Shown: piece after piece, positions 8,263-17,834 of the stretch
Position numbering within the stretch: the stretch's first letter is position 1
Layout: every line of letters begins with the position of its first letter
From: Spirogloea muscicola
Lineage: Eukaryota; Streptophyta; Zygnematophyceae; Spirogloeales; Spirogloeaceae
Length of the DNA stretch: 17,834 bases
Assembly (NCBI GenBank): GCA_009602725.1
Contig: WELB01000197.1
Location: 138,342-156,175 of the forward strand
Direction of reading: 5' to 3'
The notes under the pieces: model-generated
What the model was told of the DNA's origin: nothing
What the model saw: the letters and a program-made list of their open reading frames with translations, nothing else
Database searches by the model: none
Position numbers and translations under genes: made by a program

Positions 8263-9268
8263 TCAGTAACCCCTGCTAAGCAGCCGCAGATCAGAGATGC
8301 TGGGCTCCTGGAAGTGGGTCCCCTGGCCAGAGCCAGAGGCAGCAGCGAGGGCTCTGCCGGCACGAAGGTGCAGCGCCCGGGCCATGGACCTCTGCAGCGA
8401 GACGGCCAGGCGCATTCGATACACTTGCGCCAGCGACCCGGCTGCAGGGAAGTCAACCGGCTCCCCATGGAAGCGCCGGGCGATGGTGTGGCGGGCGAGC
8501 TGGGTGAGCAGCTCGAGCCACCGAGCGCCCAGCGCCCCATGTGTGTCGATGGCCAACGGGAAGAACTCGTCTTCCCGCGGATGATCCGCGTACTTCAGCT
8601 CTTTGGCCCGAGCAGCGCAGGCGACCGCATACCCAGCCGTGGTGGCACATTTGGCTGGGTGTGAGCGGTCATAGGCATCAGTAGTCACCACGTCCAGGAG
8701 AAGACGTGGCCCGCCGGCCTGTCGGGTGGCCACCAGGTCTACACGCCTGGCATGGAGACCGTCGGCCCTGTGCTGGATTGGCATGATTCCGGAGTGCTCT
8801 GCTGCCACGGAGAAACCAGCCTCCAACAGGATGCCATGCATTACGTCGCGGAGGCGGTCGTGGGCCGCTGTCCGCTCTCCGCCGTGGGAACAGCGCAGAA
8901 CATGAGCAGCCAGCTCTCCAGGCTCGGTCCCGCGCTCGCCACACTCACATTGACGCACACCCTGGAGACATGGCGGCAGTAGGCCCAGGAGCCGGTGGAC
9001 GGCACTTCGGAATACCTCGTCCGGGAGGGTGAGGGCGTCGTAGAGGGGGAGGGCCTGGAGCCACGCCGCAGCCCCCGGGGAAGAGGCCGAGTGGAGTCTC
9101 GCGCGCCCGCGCAAGTCGGCCTCGGGGAGCTGGAGCACGGCGGTGGTGTAGGCGGCCTTGTCGACCACTGCCGCGATGCGCGCTTGGACGCGCAAGTCGG
9201 CGGTGTGCGCGAGGTGCACAAAGGATACCGCCTGGCCGGCCAGGTCCAGGTGCGCCGCGAGCAGCTCC
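8263..9268 (-). CDS. Truncated retroelement ORF: C2HC finger and restriction-like endonuclease
   Basis: An open frame of about 335 codons lacking the reverse transcriptase; it corresponds to the C-terminal half of element A. It starts LLAAHLDLAGQAVSFVHLAH. It holds the C2HC finger (CECGERG...HVLRC) and the RLE core RRVDLVATRQAGGPRLLLDV (D-x14-D). These are followed by the K-x2-K-Y-A-D-H-P block and the C-terminus SDLRLLSRGY-TGA. An open frame continues upstream through the A-rich junction (read as Lys/Glu) to an ATG near 9426, but that part is host or older-relic DNA. No promoter is evident, so expression is doubtful. It is very close to the + strand fragment at 16628-16985 and belongs to the same subfamily. 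Confidence 0.8.
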
Positions 9269-9299
9269 TTTTTTTTTTCTTTTTTTCTTTTTTTTTTTT
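9269..9299 (-). repeat. A-rich tract at the 5' junction of the insertion
   Basis: On the element strand A12-G-A7-G-A10 abuts the truncated ORF. On the + strand it is a T tract interrupted by two C. Confidence 0.8.
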
Positions 9300-9307
9300 G
9301 TGATATC

Positions 9308-9348
9308 AAGCGGCTGCTGATATTTAAAAATCGGCTGTACACTGCCAG
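9308..9348. repeat. 41-bp target-site duplication, right copy
   Basis: Partner of 7967-8007 with a single mismatch. It adjoins GATATCA at the 5' junction of the insertion. Confidence 0.85.
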
Positions 9349-9361
9349 TCCTGGTGGGCGG

Positions 9362-9457
9362 AGCGAAGCGACACCTGGAACCAGAGGCTGCTGCAAGGGC
9401 GCGACCAGCCCGGCGATGCAAAGCAATCGCCTGGGACCGCTGTAGGGACATAGACAA
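9362..9457 (-). pseudogene. Older retroelement tail relic next to the insertion
   Basis: The - strand frame reads SLQRSQAIALHRRAGRALAA followed by ASGSRCRF. This is the block that precedes the C-terminus in complete copies. The LTRGY end is absent; the sequence runs instead into the 41-bp duplicated target. The younger element therefore inserted within about 20 nt of an older, same-orientation relic. Confidence 0.6.
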
Positions 9458-9483
9458 TCAAAGGAGAGGGGGGAAATCCTGAA

Positions 9484-9512
9484 TCCTTAAAAACCTAAAA
9501 CCTAACCCTTAC
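9484..9512. repeat. Degenerate telomere-like stretch
   Basis: CCTTAAAAACCTAAAACC followed by TAACCCTTACACCC resembles degenerate CCCTAAA (plant and algal telomere) units. There is no exact tandem repeat, so it may be chance. Confidence 0.25.
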
Positions 9513-9674
9513 ACCCGCGGTGACTTCTTGCATGGCCTACTGCTGAATGTGGCTTTCTTTCGCTAAGCTTAGAGCGCTCCCAACCGCTCTGACTACACTT
9601 TGAAGCGATCACCTCCTATCAGCCGCACTTGACACCTGTTGGCTGCATGGGTCCTCGATGTCATACCCTACTTG

Positions 9675-9908
9675 AGATCATCGCAACTTGAAATATGCGC
9701 GACATGAGGGTCTGCTGCCAGCCCAGATGGGCATGCCGGCAGCCTATCTGTTGTCTCTGCGACATCGTGTGTCAGCCTGTTTGCAGCGAACTCAGGCTCA
9801 TGCTTTGCACTGGAAAGCTGGTCGAGCCTTAGCTGGTGGAACAAGGGCTGGTCAACCGGTGTCCGGGAATCAGTTAGCGACCTCTATGTGCTGACTCGTC
9901 GTTACTGA
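9675..9908 (+). pseudogene. Retroelement tail relic
   Basis: The frame from 9688 gives LKYARHEG (family K-x2-K-Y-A-D-H-P block), then LRHRVSACLQRTQAHALH and WKAGRALAGG. After a frameshift near 9872 it gives VSDLYVLTRRY with TGA at 9906-9908. The region between the two blocks is mostly deleted. It is + strand, opposite to the insertion at 8008-9307. No canonical hairpin follows in the next 300 nt. Confidence 0.6.
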
Positions 9909-10231
9909 GCGGGTCAGCCTGGCCGCCGGTGCTGTACATCTGTCGATGTGCTCGCCTTTGTACTTGGCCACTCGGACCCTCATCACTCAGTACAATCAAT
10001 TTTCTACAGGACCTTTCTGTGCTACGCCTTGACACGCACTTTAGCTTGGTGCCTCAACTCTTCAATCCTGTGGGCTCACGAATCTGAGCACCATTGCACT
10101 TAGCAACTGGCACTAAATTTATATTCAAATCAATGGCACGTTTGCATGACGGGCATGACCACGTGCATGGCTAAGTGTCAGCCTCACCCTATCATTCCTC
10201 TTCAACAACAACGAAGTGGCAGCACGGAATC
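9909..10231. other. Spacer, probably including the Miro 3'UTR
   Basis: No ORF or motif recognised. The left part may be 3'UTR of the tail relic, and the AT-richer right part next to the Miro stop codon is the likely Miro 3'UTR. No obvious algal TGTAA poly(A) signal was found on the - strand here. Confidence 0.4.
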
Positions 10232-14393
<4,162 letters not shown>

Positions 14394-14428
14394 CTCTCGG
14401 GGCGGCCCGCGTCCGCCGCTGCTGCGTC

Positions 14429-14530
<102 letters not shown>

Positions 14531-14578
14531 GCTCTCCGCGCAGCGGGGCGCCGCCGGCGCTCCCTCCCGGCGGCGATC

Positions 14579-14605
14579 CCGGCGGCGGCGGCGGCGGCGG
14601 CGGCG
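14579..14605. repeat. GGC trinucleotide microsatellite
   Basis: About nine GGC units in the Miro upstream region. Confidence 0.8.
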
Positions 14606-14639
14606 TTACCGGGAGCTCATGCGGCCGAGGGCAGCCCTC

Positions 14640-14670
14640 GTGGCTGTGAAACGGGATCCGTCACAGCCAC
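14640..14670. promoter_or_regulatory. Perfect 10-bp inverted repeat upstream of Miro
   Basis: GTGGCTGTGA and TCACAGCCAC are exact reverse complements around an 11-nt spacer, about 250 nt upstream of the Miro start. It could be a dyad protein-binding site or a hairpin in the 5' transcript. No known factor is assigned. Confidence 0.4.
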
Positions 14671-14979
14671 GTTGGTCACAACGGAACGTCACGAGACGGC
14701 GCTGGGAAGGGGCCGTTGGAATTGAACGCTCTAACGGGGACGGTAGATAATGGAAGACAGTTAGTAGAAGGTTAGCATGATCACATCTGACCGTGCAGAC
14801 GATGCTTGTGCTTGGACGACGCTCCTGGCAGGAACGTGTCACCATCTGGATCTATCTGGACAGCACTGCTACCGCATTACCGCCAGGCGAAGGTTTCGGG
14901 CACCTGGCCCCATCTCTCCCCATCTCTTAATACACACGTCTTTCCTGCCCTGGCGGCAGAGCCCTCGCACTTTCGTTTT

Positions 14980-14999
14980 GGGCTGGCTTTTCCAGCGCC
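14980..14999 (+). repeat. 3' hairpin and box, array copy 1
   Basis: GGGCTGG-CTTTT-CCAGC, then CCTCAATGGGCGAGCACTT (15007-15024), joined directly to tail coding for AAASGSGQ. Confidence 0.7.
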
Positions 15000-15029
15000 C
15001 CCTATCCTCAATGGGCGAGCACTTGCTTC

Positions 15030-15119
15030 TTCCTCGCTGCTGCCTCTGGCTCTGGCCAGGCGGCAGCCGGGGGACCCACTTCCAGGAGCCTAGCATCTCT
15101 GATCTGCGAGGGTTACTGA
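15030..15119 (+). pseudogene. Retroelement tail fragment (unit 1, 5' piece)
   Basis: Coding for AAASGSGQ, a 10-nt insertion, then the DNA equivalent of THFQEPSISDLR. A short deletion leaves GAG-GGT-TAC-TGA where LSRGY-stop is expected. It runs without spacer into the RLE piece that begins near 15128. Confidence 0.6.
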
Positions 15120-15127
15120 GTGACACT

Positions 15128-15545
15128 GGGTGTCGACTCCGCCAACCCCTCCAAGTCGGCGGCGACCGCTGGGCATGCGGTCGCTTTGGCGGCCCGGGGC
15201 TAGGAGCGGAAGTATGCAGATCACCCCCCAGGCGATGAACTCGCGGCCCTTGCCATAGACGTCCACGGAGCTTATGGCAGCGGCTGGCTGGATCTCCTTC
15301 AGCGGGTTGCCCGGCAGGCCATGGAGCGGCGGCCGGGTCCGCCAGGGGGGCTGCCCGGCTTCAACGCGGCCGGCTCCCTGGCCCAGGTCTTCCGGATACG
15401 GCTCTCCGTGTCGCTTCAACGCTCCCTCGCTCATGCCGTCCACTCGCGCCCGGGCCGTGCTCTTGTTGCTGCTTCCGGGTCTCGTCTGCCTGCATCTGTT
15501 CCAGCTTCGAGCTACTCTGACCTGATGCTCACCCGCAGGTATTGA
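15128..15545 (+). pseudogene. Retroelement RLE to C-terminus fragment (unit 1)
   Basis: It begins VDSANPSKSAATAGHAVALA, equivalent to the segment after the second catalytic Asp. ERKYADHPPGDE and DVHGAYGSGWLDLLQRVARQ follow, then SLAQVFRIRLSVSLQRSL and the end SYSDLMLTRRY-TGA at 15543-15545. A TAG interrupts the KERKY block near 15201, and indels move the frame. It represents a third subfamily, distinct from element A and from the 8263-9268 copy. Confidence 0.7.
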
Positions 15546-15649
15546 GCTTCCTGTGCTTTCGTCATGTCTAGATGTCTAGATGCCTAGCTGTGTGTTTCCC
15601 TTCTTTTCGGCATCTGTTGTAGCTCTTTGGATTTTGTCCATTCTTTTTT

Positions 15650-15668
15650 GGCTGGCTTCTGCCAGCCC
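15650..15668 (+). repeat. 3' hairpin, array copy 2
   Basis: GGCTGG-CTTCTG-CCAGCC, followed by CTATGGGCGAGCTCTTTC. Confidence 0.7.
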
Positions 15669-15686
15669 CTCTCTTCTATGGGCGAG

Positions 15687-15714
15687 CTCTTTCTTTCTTT
15701 CTTTCTTTCTTTCT
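15687..15714. repeat. CTTT microsatellite at a unit junction
   Basis: Six TTTC units between the 3' box of unit 1 and the tail start of unit 2. They extend the CTTTC that normally ends the box. Confidence 0.85.
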
Positions 15715-15775
15715 GGCTCTGGCCAGGGGACCCACTTCCAGGAGCCTAGCATCTCTGATCTGCGGGGGTTACTGA

Positions 15776-16090
15776 GTGACACTGAGTGTCGACTCCGCCA
15801 ACCCCTCCAAATCGGCGGCGACGGCTGGGCATGCGGTCGCTTTGGCGACCCGGGGCAAGGAGCGGAAGTATGCAGATCACCCCCCAGGCGATGACTTCGC
15901 GGCCCTTGCCGTCGCCGTCCACGGGGGTTATGGCAGCGGCTGGCTGGATCTCCTCCAGCGGGTTGCCAGGCAGGCCATCGAGCGGCGGCCGAATCCGCCA
16001 GGGGGCTGCCCGGCTTCAACGCAGCCGGCTCCCTGGCGACTTCCAGCTTCGAGCTACTCTGACCTGATGTTGCTCACCCGCGGGTATTGA
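15776..16090 (+). pseudogene. Retroelement RLE to C-terminus fragment (unit 2)
   Basis: The open frame reads VDSANPSKSAATAGHAVALA, KERKYADHPPGDDF, GSGWLDLLQRVARQ and SYSDLMLLTRGY-TGA. An internal deletion removes the SLAQVFR...LRAGRALAAAS block, yet the deletion restores the frame at the C-terminus. Unlike unit 1 it keeps GGCAAGGAGCGG in place of the TAG. Confidence 0.65.
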
Positions 16091-16194
16091 GCTTCCTGTG
16101 GTTCCGTCGTGTCTAGTTGTCTAGATGCCTAGCTGTGTATTTCCCTTCTTTCCGGCACCTGTTGTGGCTCTTCGGTTTTTGTCCATTCCTTTTT

Positions 16195-16211
16195 GGCTGG
16201 CTTCTGCCAGC
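16195..16211 (+). repeat. 3' hairpin, array copy 3
   Basis: GGCTGG-CTTCTG-CCAGC, then CTATGGGCGAGCTCC. It joins a 3'UTR start (GATTCGTAGCTTGTTTC) of another copy at about 16245. Confidence 0.65.
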
Positions 16212-16284
16212 TCCTCTTTCTTTTTCTATGGGCGAGCTCCTCTAGATTCGTAGCTTGTTTCTTTGCGTGCTTGTTTTTCTCAGC

Positions 16285-16467
16285 GCTTCACCGGGTCCCT
16301 CGCTCAAGTCTTCCGAATGCGTTTGGCCATCTCGATGCAGCGGTCCCTTGCCTTCGCGGTTCACTTGCGCGCAGGCCGAGCTTTGGCGGCCTCCTCCGGC
16401 TTCCGTTAGGGCGACGTTTCCGCCGGCTAGCTACTCAGATTTGCATCTCCTAACTAGAGGTTACTGA
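16285..16467 (+). pseudogene. Retroelement C-terminal tail fragment
   Basis: GSLAQVFRMRLAISMQRSLA is followed by FAVHLRAGRALAASSGFR in one frame. After a frame change SYSDLHLLTRGY ends in TGA at 16465-16467. It is preceded by a misplaced piece of 3'UTR (16245-16284), which also occurs after the tail at 17480. Confidence 0.7.
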
Positions 16468-16500
16468 GCGTTCCCTGCTGATTCTTAGTCCTAGTCCTCC

Positions 16501-16628
16501 GCTGGCTTTTCCCAGCCGCCAGTCAATCTGGCCGCGCCTTCTTCGTACTCCGGCTCCTTCAGACATTGTCCATTCCTTTGGGCTGGCCTTTCCCAGCCAC
16601 CAGTCAATCTGGCCGCGCCTCCTTCGCC
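16501..16628 (+). repeat. Two tandem copies of an alternative 3' hairpin module
   Basis: GGCTGGC-TTT-CCCAGCC followed by CCAGTCAATCTGGCCGCGCC occurs at 16501-16548 and 16581-16628. A third copy lies at 17180-17219. The CCAG...CTGG part can form a second small stem. Confidence 0.7.
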
Positions 16629-16985
16629 TGCGCTGCTTGGGCCAAAGAGCTGAAGTACGCAGATCATCCGCGGAAAGACGAGTTCTTCCCGTTGGCCATT
16701 GATACCCATGGGGCGCTGGGCGCTCGGTGGCTCGAGTTGCTCACCCAGCTCGCCCGCCACACCGTCGCCCGCCGCTTCCATGGGGAGCCGGTCGACTTTC
16801 CTGCAGTCGGGTCGCTGGCGCAAGTGTATCGAACGCGCCTGGCCGTCTCGCTGCAGAGGTCTATGGCCCGGGCGTTGTACCTTTGTGCCGGCAGAGCCCT
16901 CGCTGCTGCCTCTGGCTCTGGCCAGGGGACCCACTTCAACGAGCCTAGCATCTCCGACCTGCGGCTGCTTAGCAGAGGTTACTGA
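16628..16985 (+). pseudogene. Retroelement RLE to C-terminus fragment, well preserved
   Basis: An uninterrupted frame: FACAAWAKELKYADHPRKDE, FFPLAIDTHGALGARWLELL, GSLAQVYRTRLAVSLQRSMA, AAASGSGQGTHFNEP and SISDLRLLSRGY-TGA (16983-16985). It differs from the - strand copy at 8263-9268 at only a few residues, so the two are recent siblings. It lacks the finger and both catalytic Asp, so it cannot be functional. Confidence 0.75.
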
Positions 16986-17045
16986 GTGATTCTCCTGTAG
17001 CTCTTTCTTCCTGGCCCCCTTCTCGTCCTTTGTTCATTCTTTTTT

Positions 17046-17065
17046 GGGCTGGCTTTTCCAGCCCC
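17046..17065 (+). repeat. 3' hairpin, canonical form
   Basis: GGGCTGG-CTTTT-CCAGCCCC, then CTATTCTCAATGGGCGAGCA. It lies about 60 nt after the ORF end at 16985, which sets the normal ORF-to-hairpin spacing. Confidence 0.8.
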
Positions 17066-17133
17066 TATTCTCAATGGGCGAGCACTTCCTTCCTTCCCCC
17101 GGCCCCCTTCTCGTACTCTGTTCATTCTTTTTT

Positions 17134-17152
17134 GGGCTGGCTTTTCCAGCCC
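17134..17152 (+). repeat. 3' hairpin copy
   Basis: Same hairpin. The box is truncated after CTATCCTCA, where the alternative module (17161-17220) begins. Confidence 0.75.
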
Positions 17153-17160
17153 CTATCCTC

Positions 17161-17220
17161 AGACCTTGTCCATTCCTTTGGGCTGGCCTTTCCCAGCCAC
17201 CAGTCAATCTGGCCGAGCAT
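17161..17220 (+). repeat. Alternative hairpin module, third copy
   Basis: It differs from 16561-16620 at only 3 of 60 positions. Confidence 0.8.
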
Positions 17221-17235
17221 CTCCTATCCTCAATA

Positions 17236-17275
17236 GGCGAGCACTTTCTTCTTTTCTTAGAAGAAAGGGCTCGCC
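17236..17275. repeat. Long inverted repeat at the 3' box
   Basis: GGCGAGCACTTTCTTCT pairs with AGAAGAAAGGGCTCGCC (16 of 17 bp, 6-nt loop). The left arm is the conserved 3' box of the family. Confidence 0.7.
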
Positions 17276-17324
17276 TCTTAGCGCTTCCCCTGGCCCCCTT
17301 CTCGTACTCTGTTCATTTTTTTCT

Positions 17325-17344
17325 GGGCTGGCTTTTCCAGCCCC
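17325..17344 (+). repeat. 3' hairpin copy
   Basis: GGGCTGG-CTTTT-CCAGCCCC, then CTATTTTCAACGGGCGAGCA. Confidence 0.75.
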
Positions 17345-17407
17345 TATTTTCAACGGGCGAGCACTTTCGTCCTGGCGGCGGCACTGCGTCGGAGACCCCT
17401 CCTATAT

Positions 17408-17482
17408 AGAGGCTCTGGCCAGGGGATCCACATCCACGAGCCTAGCATCTCCGACCTGCGGCTGCTTAGCAGAGGTTACTGA
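17408..17482 (+). pseudogene. Short retroelement tail fragment
   Basis: GGCTCTGGCCAGGGGATCC codes for GSGQGI. The DNA equivalent of SISDLRLLSRGY-TGA ends near 17482. The 3'UTR (GATTCGTAGCTGCTTTGTTT) follows and leads to the last hairpin. Confidence 0.7.
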
Positions 17483-17568
17483 GTGATTCGTAGCTGCTTT
17501 GTTTCTCTGTGTGCTTGTTTTTCTTAGCGCTTCCCTGGCCCCTTCTCGTACTCTGCTTATTCATTCTT

Positions 17569-17588
17569 GGGCTGGCTGTTCCAGCCCC
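17569..17588 (+). repeat. Last 3' hairpin of the array
   Basis: GGGCTGG-CTGTT-CCAGCCCC with the box CAATGGGCGAGCACTT at 17596-17611. Retroelement similarity fades by about 17640. Confidence 0.75.
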
Positions 17589-17797
17589 TATTCTCAATGG
17601 GCGAGCACTTTCTTCTCCTATACAGAGGGCTCCTGCTCTTGTATCAGACATTCTGGCAGACAATGCAAAGCTATAGCCAGTCTCACATGCAAGCACTTCG
17701 CCGTAACGTCCTTTATCGCCTGATCCCGTTTCAACGGGCAGACGTCCCGTTAAAGGCCGCGAGCCCACCGGTGTCGCAGCCCGCCGCCGCGCCCGCC

Positions 17798-17834
17798 ATG
17801 GCCGCCGCGCCAGGCGGCGCCGCGGCCGCTGCGG
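17798..17834 (+). CDS. Probable start of a gene running off the window
   Basis: ATG in a GCCCGCCATGG context (Kozak-like), followed by twelve open codons rich in Ala/Gly (MAAAPGGAAAAA). This resembles the Ala-rich N-termini of other genes in GC-rich algae. The upstream 150 nt are unique and carry a small AACGGG/CCCGTT inverted repeat (17735-17753). Too little is visible to assign a function. Confidence 0.4.
   Translation, partial: MAAAPGGAAAAA

Larger units (their letters stand above)
8008..9307 (-). mobile_element. 5'-truncated RLE retroelement insertion, composite of two tails
   Basis: About 1.3 kb inserted between the 41-bp direct repeats. In element orientation it contains an 8-nt unmatched stretch and a 31-nt A-rich tract (9299-9269), a truncated ORF (about 9268-8263), and a 3'UTR with the GGGCTGG hairpin and CAATGGGCGAGCACTT box (8187-8140). 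After these come a second ORF terminus (8105-8064) and about 56 nt of trailing sequence. Both tails lie inside the same target-site duplication, so they arrived together. The ORF part carries no stop or frameshift, so the insertion is fairly young. Confidence 0.8.
15712..16230 (+). repeat. Second copy of a tandem segmental duplication (unit 2 of 15045-15711)
   Basis: Unit 2 repeats unit 1 in order: tail piece ending GGGTTACTGAGTGACACTG, RLE piece, tail end, 3'UTR, hairpin. It includes the same chimeric tail/RLE junction. Unit 2 lacks the 10-nt insertion of unit 1 and has a deletion of about 115 nt just after GCTCCCTGGC. Confidence 0.8.
14946..17640 (+). mobile_element. Head-to-tail array of 5'-truncated retroelement tails
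   Basis: At least seven ORF termini and ten 3'UTR hairpins, all + strand, are packed into 2.7 kb between the 5' ends of Miro (-) and of a probable gene at 17798 (+). No reverse transcriptase sequence is present, only RLE-to-C-terminus fragments and 3'UTRs. Successive units usually join at the CAATGGGCGAGCACTT box of one copy and the tail or 3'UTR of the next. The array appears built by repeated same-orientation insertion plus a local tandem duplication. Confidence 0.8.

Noticed and set aside
9158-9445. + strand frame with a Phe-rich stretch across 9269-9299
   Set aside because: Antisense to the truncated retroelement ORF; the Phe run is the T tract at the insertion junction.
17030-17620. Regularly recurring short repeats resembling a CRISPR array
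   Set aside because: The repeats are retroelement 3'UTR hairpins with unequal spacing and related, not unique, intervening sequence, in a eukaryotic genome.

Overview
The window is nuclear DNA from a eukaryote, most likely a GC-rich green alga of the trebouxiophyte type. The basis is exons with strong G/C third-position bias, many 110-370 nt GT-AG introns, a plant-type mitochondrial Rho GTPase (Miro), a plant-type TVP38/TMEM64 membrane protein, and decayed non-LTR retrotransposons that encode a restriction-like endonuclease (RLE). The lineage is inferred from gene architecture, not from a marker sequence.

Layout. (1) 1-3990, + strand: a nearly complete but broken RLE-type non-LTR retrotransposon: Pro-rich N-terminus with a C2HC finger, reverse transcriptase with YADD, a second C2HC finger, RLE, and a 3'UTR hairpin. 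(2) 3960-5625, + strand: a pile of 5'-truncated pieces of related elements, with one 3'UTR repeat present two to three times. (3) 5626-6324: no recognisable gene. (4) 6325-7866, - strand: TVP38/TMEM64 (VTT-domain) gene with introns; its 5' end is unresolved. (5) 8008-9307, - strand: a 5'-truncated retroelement insertion flanked by 41-bp direct repeats just upstream of the TVP38 gene; another tail relic lies at 9362-9457. (6) 9675-9908, + strand: another tail relic. (7) 10232-14393, - strand: a complete ten-exon Miro gene (656 aa as reconstructed). (8) 14430-14530: 100 T followed by N, directly upstream of the Miro start codon. (9) 14946-17640, + strand: a dense head-to-tail array of retroelement 3' tails and 3'UTR hairpins. 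(10) 17798 to the end, + strand: the probable start codon of a further gene.

The host genes have no visible functional link: Miro is an outer-mitochondrial-membrane GTPase, and the TVP38 relative is a multi-pass membrane protein. The unifying theme is the retroelement family. At least fourteen copies or relics of the same ORF terminus (ending L-[TS]-R-G-Y-stop or close variants) lie in the intergenic spaces. Most 3' ends carry a short GGCTGG...CCAGCC hairpin, usually followed by a conserved box (core CAATGGGCGAGCACTT), and most join directly to the tail or 3'UTR of an older copy in the same orientation. One composite of two tails is bracketed by a 41-bp target-site duplication, which suggests that chimeric read-through RNAs of this family can themselves retrotranspose.
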